The notes: generated by a model from the letters alone, not told the origin. A stretch of DNA of 64,000 nt from Lutjanus erythropterus (GCA_020091685.1 CM034607.1:22753253-22817252), one strand, 5' to 3'; numbered from the stretch's first letter, positions 34,951 to 47,260 are shown. Translations and numbers: made by a program.

Positions 34951-36342
34951 TGAAGAAATAGTTAGGCATTTTTGGGAAATATGCTTGTTCACTTTATTGC
35001 TGAGAGTTAGACGGGAAGATTAACACGACTCTCATGCCTGTATGTTAAATACAAAGCTAGAAACAGCAGCCAGTTAGCTTAGCTTAGCATAAAGACTGTA
35101 AATTAGCTAGCCTGGCTCTGTCTGAAGGTAATAAAGTCGACCTAACGGCACCTCTGAAGCTCATTAATTAACAAATTACGTGCTGTTATCATATTACACG
35201 TGTAACCCATACTAAACATTATGAGTAAAACTGTCAACTTGTGGTTTTATGGGGGAATATGTGCCAGATTATTTCTTGACCAGTCTCTGCTGATTGCCTG
35301 GCAACTGTTCCAAGCTAAGAAATAATCTGGTACATAAACACCACTAAAACCACAACTTGGCATTTCTCTCGTATCTACCAGGAGCTATAAAGCTAGACCC
35401 AGCAGCCAATTAGCTTAGCTTAGCATAGGGACCATAAACAGGGCAAAACAGCTAGCCTGACGCTGTCTGAAGGTAATAAAATTTACCTACTAGCACCTCT
35501 AAAGCTCACTAATTTATATGTTTGTTAATTTTTTGTCAAGTAAATATAAAGCTTCAGCCAGCAGCCAGTTAGCTTAGCTTAGCATAAGGACTATAAACAG
35601 CTAGTGTGGCTCTGTCCAAAGGTAATAAAATTCACCTGCCCGAACATCAATAAAACCACAACTTAACATTTCTCTCATATTTGTCTGGTGAATATCAAAC
35701 TAGACCTAGCAGCCAGTTAGCATAGCTTAGCATAAAGACTATAGCCTGGCTCTGTACAAATGTAACAAAATTCACCCACCAGCTCCACTAAAGCTCGCTA
35801 ATTAACGTGTGTGTTCATCTCATGACCCAACAGCCAGTTAGCTTAGCTTAGCTTAGCTTAGCATAAAGATTGTAGGGGGAAACAACAAGCCTGAATCTGT
35901 CTGAAGGTAAATCTACCTAGGTGCTGGTAGGCAAATTTTTTTCATTTTCAACAGGGCCAAGCTTGCTACTTCCCTCTGTTTCCGGTATTTAAGCTAAGCT
36001 AACAGGTTATTAGCTTCAGTTTCATATTAATCAAACAGACATGAGAACGGTATTAATGTTTTTTCTAACTCTTGCTAATGTAGCTTGTATGCATTTTTCA
36101 CAAAATGTCAAATTATTCTCTTAAGTCTCTTTCTACGTTCACATTTCATCTGATGACAGAGCCAAGCTAGCTGCTTCCCTATGTTTCCAGTCTTTATGCT
36201 AAGCTAAGCTAACTGGCTGGTAGCTGCTTGCTCCAGCTTAGTATTTACCCGACAGACATGAGAGTGGCATCAATCTTTTCATCTAACTCTTCGCAACAAA
36301 ACAAGTAAACATAATTTCCAAAAATGTTGAACTGTTCTTTTA
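34951..36342. mobile_element. Long-TIR element with internal GCTTAGCTTAGC tandem units
   Basis: The left arm (ATTTTTGGGAAATATGC, CTGAGAGTTAGACGGG, GACTCTCATGCCTGT) is matched inverted by the right arm at about 36240-36342 (ACATGAGAGTGGCATC, CATCTAACTCT, CAAAAATGTTGAAC), giving arms of at least 100 bp. Between them, blocks with GCAGCCAGTTAGCTTAGC-like sequence, AGCATAAAG and CCTGGCTCTGTC recur near 35067, 35395, 35567, 35705 and 35828. Confidence 0.75.
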
Positions 36343-36344
36343 AC

Positions 36345-37715
36345 TAATGCAAACACAGCCAGGATCCCAAAACCTGGAGGCACAAACAACTGAATTCACC
36401 TCGCGGCTGTGAGTAAGTCTCCACTGCTGAAAATTCCTGCGTGGTGGTGAGTACAGCCCTGCTATGAAACATCACTCAGCCAGCCTTTAATATGAGAGCT
36501 GTATAATCACATTGTCACTGCAGTCACATTAATAGGGATGCATGTAAATCACATGATACAAAACCTGCACAGCAGCGCTTGGAAGGACATCTGATATATT
36601 TGTGCATTGCTGCTGTGGGATATTACAGACAGGCATTATAGCTACCGTTATGCTAATGCATTTATATTATGATATGTATCCAAACAGCAAAGTGTGATCT
36701 TGAAACACCCTTCAATAAAGCAACCTTTGAACTCACATTCAGGCAAATCCCTGTACACTACAGTATACTTACTTAGCTGATTTATGCTGACAGAAACATC
36801 CCTCCGGTAGCATATATTGCCATTTTCTATGCTTAATTATTAATGCTCGAAGCTCCCTTGTTGTTACACACATCACAGTGTTATGAGATTTAAAGTAAGT
36901 ATAATGTTATTGCACTCTCACTGACAACCCCGGGGATGTAGAGGGGAGCTTTAAATGAAGCCAGGTGTCTATGAAACCCCGAGAGATGATGCTCATGAAG
37001 TGCAACAGAGTAATAAGAGATTGCAAATGCAGGGCACATAAAGCTCAACAGGCAATCAAGAGGTGGTTTGATGTCTCTTTCGCTGGAGAGACAGTTCGGC
37101 CTCTTAAAAATTCTGAGTTTAATGAGATGAAGCAGCTCACAGGGACGTCAGTCTGATGTGGACTGACGCTCCAGGACGCTTTGGTGTGAGATATCTGAGC
37201 TCAGGCCTCGGTAGGAACATGCACACATCTATCATGAAATGGAAGACCAGCTGCCTCTGAAAACATGTGTCATGCTCATATCTTGAGGTTAAGGTTCAAG
37301 CTGTCGAGAAAGGCAAAATAAAAAGGAAAAGGAAGACCCCAGCTGAGAGCAAGTTCTCACCAGGGATGAGCCTTTCAGCGCTACATTAGTGTTATTACTT
37401 GTGAGTACACCTCGTTAGCTAAGTGCTTCATTTATAACATCGCCCCGAGCATGCATAAAATGCAACATCAGTGTAGGATGTTTACAGTGAGTGTCGTAGA
37501 GGAACTTAAGGAAATGTGAGAGTTAAGAAAGCTTTGGTGATCTGACGGCTGCAGAACTTAATGCACAGGCTGATTAATGGTGACATCATGCGCACAGCCA
37601 ACGATGTCCGCTGCTCATGAACAAAACCCAAAAGATTGATTCAGGTCAGTCTGTCAAGATGCACACAGGTTCTGAAAATTATAGATATAGTTTTCTTTAT
37701 TATCTGCTTCTTCCT
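36345..37715. other. Intergenic island without recognised repeats
   Basis: The part at 36900-37190 has mixed composition and a 63-codon open frame (36965-37156) with no family resemblance. It is treated as non-coding, possibly regulatory. Confidence 0.25.
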
Positions 37716-37716
37716 T

Positions 37717-38360
37717 TAAAGGAATAGTTCAGCATTTTTGAGAAATGTACTTATGTCCTTTCTAGCTGAGAGTTAGATGAGAAGATTGATACCACCACTC
37801 TCATGCCTGTCCGTTGAAGAGGTTGACCAATTCAGTTTGGTCATGTTGAAGAACCATGAAGACAACTGCTGCTCTGTTTTGCTAGCAAGCATGGTTGTAA
37901 GAATTTGGCTAGCTGTAAGTGCAACTATAGCACTATACCCTAACTTAATTTAACTGAAGTTACTGACTGTGAGAGAAAGACAATAGCTCAAAACTTAAAA
38001 ATTGCTCCCACCTATGTTTTTTTTTTGTCATTTTCAGTTCCAGATTTATTTATTTATTTGAGTTTAATGTTCAGCTCAACCAGTTTCTAATAAGTCAAAC
38101 TTTGCTCATTTTCAGTAGTGTCAAATTTTTGTTTCGCAAGAGAGGGTGGGATGATACTGCATATTAATATGCTGCTGGCTTTTTCTGGCTCTAAACTATC
38201 ATTATTATATCAGCCTTTAAGTAATTCATATGGCTGCAAAACCAGGTGCTGGCATTAGCTTCATACTCTGCAGACATATGAGATGGTATCATTCTTCACA
38301 TCTAACTCTCAATCGGAAAGCAAATAAGTACATTTCCCAATTGTCAGATCCTTTCTTTTA
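37717..38360. mobile_element. Second long-TIR element of the 34951 family
   Basis: GGAATAGTTCAGCATTTTTG and GAGAGTTAGATGAGAAGATT at the left are mirrored at the right by GATGGTATCATTCTTCACAT, CTAACTCTCAATC and AAGTACATTTCCCAATTG. It lacks the tandem GCTTAGCTTAGC interior of its neighbour. Confidence 0.75.
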
Positions 38361-38866
38361 GTCTCTTCCTTCACGTCTGTTCTGTTAGCTCATGATTTGT
38401 TGTGCTGTTGTTGACTAAAGCTAGTATAATTTTTGCTTCACTGTAAGCCTGTGTGTGGACGAAGATGATTTTAGAGCTTCTGGGAAGCTGGGCACAGGCA
38501 TCCATTAGCTTGTCTCCACTAGCCAGACTGGTCAGACTGGCTGAAGGCCAACATCCCCTCTGATTTAGAACAGGCCTAAACAAGGCTGCAGCACAGCTGA
38601 GCCAGCAGTGTTTCTCAGCCTCCACAGCCACAAAGTCATTTAACTGGAAATTCTTGTTTTTTCACTGTGGCGCAGAGAGAGAGAGAGAGAGAGTCTTAAT
38701 TCAATAAATGTACTTTTGTAGAATAACAAAATCAATCAAATACACTTTTAAATATTTCACTATTCTTTAGCTAGATGTTAAAATCAGAGGAGATGTCGAC
38801 CAAAACACACCACATACCACAGCCAGCTGGAGCCAGGCCGAGCTGGGCTAGTGGAGATGAGACATA

Positions 38867-41472
38867 TTATTCGTCCTTGACGACGGCGTTCTGATGTCCA
38901 TCCTGCGGTGATACCCTCTGCAGTACCAACAGACCAGAGAAGGTCAGGGAGATCCCGACCCACCACAACGTTATCTGGGCTTCACCGAAGATCAGCTGCC
39001 CCAGGAAAGCCTGCAGGGACGGAAAAAAAAAGTCAGAGTTTCATTAAAGTAAATCAGTGTCTATAATTCAGTCTAATTTTGAATATTTTGACTGCTTTAG
39101 TTAGCCATCAGATAGTCTTTGATGACGGGAAAATGCAGTTATATAAGCCAATTCCTTTCAAAAAAGGAACCTTATTTTTCATTATTCCACTACCTGAAAA
39201 TTAAATGGTTTTAATTGGAAATATTAAAATATTAACCATTATTCAGTTTGCTCAGCAATTCCTTTGAAATACATTGTTTGTGTGTCTAAAACTCCAAGAT
39301 CCAAGATTATCAAAAGAAGAAAAGTTAATCATCTCAACAAAACATGCATATTTGGTAAAACTTTTTCAGAATTTAAAAGTTTGGGTTGGGCTCAAAACCC
39401 AAAACTCTATTGCGGCAATTTTGAAATTTTAATTTTCTCAACTTTTTTGTTTCTTACAGTGTTGTTGCTGACCCTGTCCTCTCTACTTCTTTAAACTACG
39501 GGTGTGTCGACCAGCATCTTCTGTAGGTAAGACACTATCAACATACAACCCCACAAATAATCTGAACTATCCCTTTACATAACAAGCAATAAGTAAGCTT
39601 TGATTGGATATGTAGAACAAGAAGTTGAACTTTGACAAAAAACTCCTGTAAGAAGCCTAAGTCACTGCGACAAGTTATTTCTGTATATAGTCCAGCCTAT
39701 TTTTCTAAAATAAAGCTGCTTATATAAGAACGACAGGATGTAAGGTCACTCTGAAATTAACTTACACTCTGCTGCAGCCTGATGGGAAGTATTACAACAG
39801 AAAGACTACAGAGGAAAGACAGGAGGGGGGTGTAAGAGGTCCTGTAAGAGAGGCTGCTACTTACGGAAGATATGAAGTTGGAGGCGGTGGTGGTCACAGT
39901 GGTTCGGGTGGAGGAAGAGGAGTACCTGAGTGCTTTGGCAAGGAAGGTCCACATCACAGCATTGCACGTGAAAAGCAGCCCGCCACACAGCAGCCTCAGA
40001 GGGATATGGAGCTGAAAAACAAAAAGTTATCATGTAAAAGTTGTGGAATCTTGCATTTCATGTTTACTGGCATATTCTATAGTTCCTTCGTTCTAGACAT
40101 CTTGTTTTAACAATAAGAAATGCAGTTGATGGAATAAAATCAAATTAAATCACTGCAACAATCTACACAAGAGAAATTCTCTGGGATAGTCGTGTTTTAG
40201 CAGACGTCTGATGATGACTCACGACTGACGTGAGTTGAAAACCCTGCAGAATTCACAGGGGCAGAACAGACTGTGTGTTTTGTCTAGTCTAAATAACATT
40301 ATTATATTTTAAATCATAAAATAATTCAGAGCAACATCTCCAAAAGCTTCGGCCTTGACAGTGATGGAGAAAATATTCAGGTCCTTATCCTTAGTAAAGT
40401 ATACTGCAATATAAAAACACTCCATTACAAGTAAAAGCCCTGCTCTGAAAATGTCACTGAAACATTTGGCGTAGTTTTATGTGTCACATCAAAATCTGCA
40501 AAGCAAGTATGTCTGACAAATGTAATGGAGTTAAAAGTATAATAGCCTACTTCCATCCGTAGTAGCATGAAATGAAAATGTTTAAGTATAGTAGTGTACA
40601 ATTACCTCACAAAAGCAAATATCACATTTGACACAATGTCAGTAATTCACAGAACATTACATGATGATGGTTCCCTGTTATTGTGTTTATTGTGCTGCGT
40701 TTTATGACGCATTCAAACCTCGTGGTGAATATTATGAACATTTGTTTTGCATCCTCCAGCGCATACTATTTGTTATTTTAAACAGGCCTGTCCTCAGATT
40801 AAAGGTCACTGTTTGACGTTTCCACCGTTTCAGGCTACAAACAGCTGCCTGCAGATGTTTCTGACATCACTGTGTGACGTGTGCGCAGTGCGTGAAGGTC
40901 ACACGAGAAACCTGACCCCCTTTCTTTTGGAAGCCTCTCTCCTATCCGCGCCATCAACATCATCAGCATCATCAGCATCACCACCACGGTGAGACGAGTT
41001 TACAAAATAACGCGATAGCACAGTACAGACACTCTCACACGAGCTGCAGTGTCATTGAGCAGCACGCGGACAGGGCACGAGAGCGCAGCTGCAGCAGGGC
41101 TCCCCCGCGTGAAGCTGCTGATGGTGCTGATGCTGAGGGAGTCAGGGAGGAGGCGGGCGGGGATAACCCCCCAACTTCCTCCCAGAGAAATCACCCCGCT
41201 CGCGGGCAGGCAGGGTGGCAGCACGCTGCATTATTCACACAGCCGGCCTCACCGTCACCGTGTTAATTATTAACGCAACTTTAATGACGCCTCACCCGGT
41301 CACAGGCGGTAGTTTCGTCCGCTTGTCTGAATTTCCGCTGCTCTCCCCACGTCCGGAGTCCGGTTTCACACACTCCCTTCAGATAGTCCGCTCCCAGGGA
41401 CAGTTTGGCCGACGACGACGCCACGGCCCCGAGGAAACCCGCCAGCAGTGCATAGAAAACTCCCGGGAACAT
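38867..41472 (-). CDS. tmem42: Transmembrane protein 42, 3 exons
   Basis: Small multi-pass membrane protein of the EamA/drug-metabolite-transporter-like fold; its biochemical role is not established. Minus-strand coding exons are 41472-41296, 40011-39865 and 39010-38867, all phase 0, giving 155 residues (human 159). Visible: a first hydrophobic helix with VFYALLAGFLGAVASSSAKL (human has the same GxxGAxAxxSAKL pattern), then LRLLCGGLLFTCNAVMWTF, TTASNFISSAFLGQLIFGE, and a final helix with WWVGISLTFSGLLVLQR followed by a hydrophilic tail ending VKDE. The loop between the first two helices is longer than in human (see findings). It lies in the same orientation as exosc7, as in the human block. 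No close poly(A) signal; AATAAA repeats on the minus strand near 38043-38060 would give a long 3' UTR. Confidence 0.93.
39040..39575. mobile_element. Partial long-palindrome MITE in a tmem42 intron
   Basis: TTTTGAATATTTTGACTGCT and CCATCAGATAGTC at the left, and CAGTGTTGTTGCTGACCCTG with TCTTCTGTAGGTAAGACACT at the right, match the elements at 27738 and 62604. The outer left end is missing. Confidence 0.6.
40361..40640. repeat. CTCCATTACAAGTAAAAG dispersed element fragment
   Basis: Contains CTCCATTACAAGTAAAAGCC, a very common fish repeat core, and AAATGTAATGGAGTTAAAAG. Half of the same family is seen at 45400-45925. It lies in tmem42 intron 1. Confidence 0.55.
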
Positions 41473-41499
41473 GATGGTGGTGACAGCCGAGGCTCATAA

Positions 41500-41660
41500 T
41501 GCTCTAATCCATCTTTACATCTCTGCTGCTGCTGCTGCTGCTGCTGGTCCACCGGGCTGAGCTGCCTGCTGCTGCTGCTGCTGCATGGCTCTGTGTGAGT
41601 GTGTGTGTGTGTGTGTGTGAGAGAGACACGTTTTCCTGCACCGCCTACAGACAGCCGTCC
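41500..41660. repeat. CTG and TG simple repeats in the tmem42 leader region
   Basis: Nine CTG triplets (about 41521-41546), a second CTG run (41567-41583) and a TG run (41598-41619) lie upstream of the tmem42 start codon, probably in its promoter or 5' UTR. Confidence 0.8.
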
Positions 41661-41729
41661 GGTGGCAGTCACACAACACATGGTCAACCCGGAGCAGAGC
41701 TGTGGTTGGACTAAATAAAGCACCCTGCT

Positions 41730-41748
41730 GCATTCTGGGAATTGTAGT
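41730..41748 (-). promoter_or_regulatory. ZNF143/THAP11-type promoter site upstream of tmem42
   Basis: On the minus strand the sequence reads ACTACAATTCCCAGAATGC, a near-perfect match to the known SBS motif that recruits ZNF143 (Staf) and THAP11/HCFC1 close to transcription starts. It lies 258 bases upstream of the tmem42 start codon at the edge of the CpG-rich segment, which identifies this as the tmem42 core promoter. Confidence 0.75.
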
Positions 41749-42014
41749 TCCGTCGTTTCATAATCTTAACTGAATGAATGACTTTGAAGCAGCAATAGAG
41801 GGACAGTTCAAACCCCCAGATCAGAAATTCTTCCTCTTGCGATTTGTAAGAAAAAAATGGGTGGAGAAATTTTTCTAACTTTTTTTTATTGTTATAAGTG
41901 TATATAAGTGTAGGCATATTGTGACTGTGCATTTTTTTCAGTACAAGAATGGTTTGTTGCTGTTTCATGCACTTTCAATAGCTAGGAAACTTCACTACTA
42001 AGATAATTATTATT

Positions 42015-42300
42015 GTTTATAGTAGTGGTTCCCAAGCTTTTTCTGTCAGGCATGCTTCAGAAGCCAAAAGTTCAGGCCCCCATGGCCACAGAAATACTCT
42101 CGTCCCATCCCAATCCCACACGAAGAAAAAGAAAAGAAAAGAAAAAAAAAAATGCACTGGTCAGGTGACTGCAACCAGGTACTAGAGCAGAAAATAGTGT
42201 TTATTCATATTAGAACTGCATTTTATATATATATATAAAACGTACCTGTTGTTATTATGACTCCCAATCCCGCTCACACTTGTTGACTTACTTTTCTGTC
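42015..42300. repeat. Dispersed repeat shared with 2200-2480
   Basis: It starts with GTGGTTCCCAAGCTTTTTCT, a hAT-like terminus, and includes TGTTATTATGACTCCCAATCC, split here as TGTTATTATGAC and TCCCAATCC, matching the block at about 2415-2440. Confidence 0.5.
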
Positions 42301-43059
42301 CTGTCCTGTCCTGTGATCAGCTTCTAGTTTCTGTAGAATTAAAAATCATAATCTTGATCCCAGAATCTCAGATATTCAGTTATTGAGCAAAACTAAGCAT
42401 GTAAACTAAGTGGGACGCCTATTTCCAAGGAGACCCACAGTCTAAGATTCTGAAAACCCTTAATCTAGATTATTTTAATGTGAGTTGCAAAGTTTTGGAG
42501 ACGAAAAAAAATTATATTTGACAAAAATCGGCAGCAATCTCTTTCCCAAAACCATGACCCAGTTACTGAAGATAATCCCCAGAAACTTTTGTTAGAAGTT
42601 TAATGTAGGGACTATTTTCTGTTTAGAGGGAAAAAAGTAGTTCCATCTTGAGTAACTGGGTCATGATTTCTGGAAAGAAACAAAAGTAATCTTAAATGTA
42701 CTGAAATATGTTCATTTCCTAACAGAAAAGTAAGTCAACGCTGACAAAAACCCTCGAACTTGCAGCCATGAATATAGTTAAACTATTGCTTACTTTGTCT
42801 TCTCCATCAGTCAGCACTGATATCTGTCAGCTTCATCAGATATTTGTTAATAAGTTATTAGTATTTAACCACTGTCAGTATATCTTAATATTCATAAAGA
42901 TTAGTTTAGATTATTTTGACAGTGTTTATACACTAAGGCTTTTGCAGTATTGTTTACCTTCACATTTTCAGCATGATATCAGCAGCCTTCCTCATTATCA
43001 CAGACGTGGATATGAGATAAATCATTAATAAATAGTGATAGGTTTTATAATTATTACAA

Positions 43060-43240
43060 CAGGGCTGCAACTAATGATTTATTATCATAGGTGATTAATC
43101 TGTTGATTATTGTCTTCGTTAACTGATTAGGTGTTTGATCTATAAAATGTCAGAAAATTGTGGGGGGAAAAAATGCTGATCAATAGATTATCCAAACAGT
43201 GAGCAATTAATTTAATAATTCAAATAATCATCGCAGCTCA
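43060..43240. mobile_element. TAATTGTTGCAG-type element, short copy
   Basis: GGGCTGCAACTAATGATTTA at the left, TATAAAATGTCAGAAAATTG in the middle and ATCATCGCAGCTC at the right. It is an internally deleted member of the family at 16192. Confidence 0.6.
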
Positions 43241-43525
43241 ACTTTACAATAAGGCTCCCTTTGCCAATTATAAATGGTAGTTAGTCATTAGTAAATGGTG
43301 ATTATTTTTCACTTTACAATAAGGCTCCTTTTTGCCATTTATAGATGGTTGTAACTCATTAGTGAGATTAATTAGTGGTTAACAGTAACTGCTGTTACAT
43401 AGTTAGGGCCATTGAACTGACATAATCTATTTGTAACTGTTACTGAATGATTTGTAATATGTTTGGAGCATAACTCAATTGTAACCCATCATTTATAAGT
43501 GTAGTCTTATTGTAAAGTGGTACCA
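43241..43525. mobile_element. ACTTTACAATAAGGCTCC element
   Basis: ACTTTACAATAAGGCTCC occurs twice near the left end (43242 and 43311), and CTTATTGTAAAGTGGTACC at the right end is its inverted partner, giving short terminal inverted repeats with a partially duplicated left end. Confidence 0.65.
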
Positions 43526-43599
43526 ATATATTGATTAAAGGAGAGTGATTAAGCAGAGTCTGATCATTAATAAACAGTGACTTAAAGTCTCCTCCTGTT

Positions 43600-44060
43600 C
43601 CTCTGTGCTATTAATACTGAGTGGAGAAGAGGACAATCAATGCTAATGTAATGTCCTTGAGTGTGGGCGGAGAGCAAAGTATGTCTCCAGTAGATTCAGA
43701 CTGCTCGGGACGGACCTCTGTTCCCTTCAGCATACAGATGAGCTGCATTATAAAGGCTCATTACATTAAAACACATCGGGTGTATTGGGATGGATGGGAG
43801 GAGTGTGTGTACGTCGCCCTGCACGCTCACTCTCCCATGTCCCCCGTCCCCTCTCCTCTGTGCCCTTTACAGAGAGACGAGCCTGTCAGAGAGGCGGGAC
43901 CAGAACAAGACTAAATTATTCCCCTAATTAGGAGCAGAAAGTGGAGTCATCGTCATGAATGTATGCACCTGTAATGACTGTATTAATCTGAGCGTTTGTA
44001 ATAAGGACAGGAGTCATCAGAGACTGACGTCCATCTATTCATCACACTCAGCAGCTGAAC
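43600..44060. other. Unassigned island, possible regulatory sequence
   Basis: Repeat-free stretch with AATTATTCCCCTAATTAGGA (paired ATTA-type homeodomain cores) and CATCGTCATGAATGTATGCA. Open frames have no family resemblance. Confidence 0.2.
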
Positions 44061-45399
44061 ATTTGGCCAGAGATGAAGAAAGAATGATGTCAGAAATGAA
44101 ATGGATTTAAAACCTTTACTTCTAAATCAGTGCACAGTTATTTCTGCTCTTACAGACTGCAAACAAAATTATGTCCTGTTTTACAGACAGGAGGTGAGGT
44201 TGGAAAATAGTCTATATAAGGCTGATCAATAAACTTAATAAAACTGCACAACAAATACAGAAAAATCGATTATTTACTTATTTTTACTGGATCATTAGAT
44301 CATGAAAAATATTTAAAAATGCAGATAGTTCATTCTACATTTGGATAGTCTTCAGGGAATGTGAGGGGAGGGTCTTTGAGCTGTCTGAAAAGTTGAAGAA
44401 AACTCAGCTATTAAATGTATTAAATTGACAGTTTATATATTGAAATTGTTATAATAAATTAACATACAAATAATTTCATTTAAAACGTGTCATTTACTGT
44501 CAAGCTGGGCGAGCAGAAGCTAGACTGTAATTAGGATAGTTAACAGGACTTTCATTAGTATATTTTATTCTCCATCATGATTACATATAATACCAAACTA
44601 AGTTGCCAAAATCATTATATTAAAATTAATATTTTTTACCAAACTAAAGGGAACAACTAGGGGAAAAGTCAGCCAATTCAGCATAAACTAAGGCTAGCCC
44701 GAGCTAACTCACCCTTATGAGCTCATCAGCTAGTTTTAGCTTACTTTAAACCTGCAATAACTGGAAGTTTTGTCTGGACTATAAAAGGGCCCTGTCATTG
44801 TTCTGATGGCAAATTATTTTGAAACCCAGAGAGTTGGAAAAGTGTCGTACTGAGTGAAAGTCTGTTTGTCTGACAGCCTGTTATCCAGAAAACAAACCCT
44901 CTCCCTACAGTGGTTAGTTCAGGGACTGTTGGCCCTGTCCATGGTGCTGAATTCACTGTGCTTTTTCCCTTATTTGCTTATCTTTCTGGCCTCGCACCAA
45001 ATGATATTTCAAGCAAATTTACTGTCACAAACAAATTTTTAAAATCCAGCATTGTCAGTTGGTGCATTGCTGTTGTCGTTAGTGTAACTCTAACTTAATC
45101 CTACCCCTAACTGCAGGGAGATTTTTGGAGCAATGGGCTTTTGGAGCTGTTTGTTTTCAGCATGTTGGGTTGTCAAAATGTTCCAGAATAATGAGCCGTT
45201 AGAACAATGGGACAGTCCCTGTGCAAAGTTGGTCTTTACTGTTTTACTGTTTTCGAATGACAATTGTTATTTTACTTCCGTATTATGGTGTAAGTAAATA
45301 ATGTTTGGAGGAAAAAGCAAAATAACAGATTTTTTGGCTTCTTGGGAGCCAGCCAACGTGGAGCCAGTTTCAGATACTTTATATTTTACAGGGTAGATT

Positions 45400-45925
45400 A
45401 GTAGCATATTACTGGATCCTGTCATGTGAGCATATCATATGTTTCTTTATGTAAAATGTTACTCAGAACTAAAGTTGTCAAAGAAATGTGATGCTGCAAA
45501 AAGTACAAAATTTCTGCTGAAATGTGGTGAAGTAGAAGTATAAATATTAGAGCTGCACAATTAATCAAAATATAATGTAAATATCAAAATGGCAAGTTAA
45601 ATTGTGTGAGAAAACAGCATTATAATGAAGTGCTGCAGTGCTGCAGAGATGGTTTGGCCTGCAGATCTTGTTCTCTAGATGGAAGATAACATTTATTTGT
45701 TTGGTACAGACCCAACAAATATCAAACCATCTTGACTTTGATAGCTTTTTTTCAGTGAAAATGCAAATTGTGATGCAAAAATGATCATCACCATTAATCA
45801 TATTGCATATCATAATCACAATATCTGTCAAAAATAAGTTCTTAAGTAAAGTACAAGTATGTCAAAATTGTACTTAGGTACAGTACTTGAGTAAATATAT
45901 TTAGATACTTCACAACACAGGGTGC
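45400..45925. mobile_element. AGTACTTGAGTAAAT-type element split by a nested MITE
   Basis: The left piece ends GTGGTGAAGTAGAAGTATAA. After the inserted block (45549-45835) it resumes with TTAAGTAAAGTACAAGTATG and ends AGTACTTGAGTAAATATATT. Both pieces belong to the common teleost repeat whose other half is at 40361. Confidence 0.6.
45549..45835. mobile_element. GGGCTGCAC-family MITE, third copy (nested)
   Basis: It begins AGAGCTGCACAATTAATC and shares GTGTGAGAAAACAGCATTAT and CCCAACAAATATCA with the copies at 16259 and 20238. Its right terminus is eroded. Confidence 0.65.
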
Positions 45926-46051
45926 TGCTAATACAATTAACAATGGCTCAATTGTATTCTGTGACAGCATGCACATTCAACTGTCATTATTTTTTATTAT
46001 TTACACTTGTGCCAGTCATACTCTTTAAAAATGTCTGCTGTGAAAAAAGGC

Positions 46052-46052
46052 C

Positions 46053-46097
<45 letters not shown>

Positions 46098-46098
46098 G
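46052..46098. repeat. (CTGT)n microsatellite
   Basis: About 11 perfect CTGT units. Confidence 0.95.
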
Positions 46099-46797
46099 GG
46101 AGTGCAGTGATTTCGGGTGGTTGGTTTTTGAGCCACAAGCTATGATGAGTGTAGGATCTACAATGCAGCAATTTCTGTCCTTGCTTGATTTTTGTTAAAG
46201 TTGCATTTAGTTATGTTTTATATTACACATGTCTAAAACCTCTGGTCTTAACTTAATCTTGACCAAATCTCCACGTACACTTTTGGCTTTTATGCGCCAA
46301 ATTCCCAAATCCTCCAAAGAGAATTACATCACATCTTAAAGGTGATCTCATCATTTCCTCAACCAGGCCAAGTGTAGAAACAAATGAGGTTTTGTGGCCA
46401 GTAGATGTCTCTAATGTGCTGCAGAGAAATAACATCCAACCACAACCTGCTGTGGGTGTAAATCACTGTTGTGCAACCTGTGTACGTTCACTGCTTCTGC
46501 AGTGCTGTAGTGGGTTGAGGCAACAATTAGTTTGAAATACAGCCTGTTTTGTCTGATGATGCTTTGATGACTTGCTGCCACAGCTCCGTATTACCTTTCC
46601 ATCTTGACATTTGTGAGCAATAAAATCTGAATTAGCCTGTAAAGAAGCAATTATGGCTGATTTGAATGCATCTGCATATGTCAAATAAAGTGATTTTAAC
46701 TAAGAAGGTGATCATAGAGTCCTCAAAGAAAATTAAAAACAAGGAAGGTAATAAAATTTGGATCTAAAATAAGCACATAAGAATGCAGGGCCAGAGC

Positions 46798-46799
<2 letters not shown>

Positions 46800-46845
<46 letters not shown>
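46800..46845. repeat. (TG)n microsatellite
   Basis: About 22 uninterrupted TG units. Confidence 0.95.
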
Positions 46846-46849
<4 letters not shown>

Positions 46850-46889
46850 CTGTTGTCTGTGGAAAAGGATATTAAAGTAGCGAGCAATG

Positions 46890-47260
46890 ACAGTGCAGAA
46901 GAAAAGACGTGAGGTGTCGACTCTCTCCCGGTGTCCTCTGCTCTGAACAAGCTTCAGGGAGGTGACCGTCCTCGGACTGTCACATTCTGACATCCAAATC
47001 TTTCTGGAGTGTCTGCTAAGCAGAAAAAGTCTGAAATCAAATGGGGCCATTAGCTATGATCCCCCTTTGCTCCTCTGACAAACACAAAAAGTGTCAAGTT
47101 AGAAACGGAGATCCTTTTGCTCCTGTTCAACTGAGCGATAATTGAGCCCACAGAGAGCTTTAGTGTCATTGTTCCTGAAGGTCTGTCACTGCCTTCCTGT
47201 GTTTTTGTCCACCTTTTTGTGCTTTTGGTCCTGTTAGGTGATTTAATAAGGAAGAAAATA
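46890..47260. other. Unassigned island, possible regulatory sequence
   Basis: Repeat-free, balanced composition, including TGAGCGATAATTGAGCCCAC. No coding exon is supported. Confidence 0.2.

Noticed and set aside
46021-46198. Open frames through the CTGT repeat
   Set aside because: The repeated CLSV translation is produced by the microsatellite itself.
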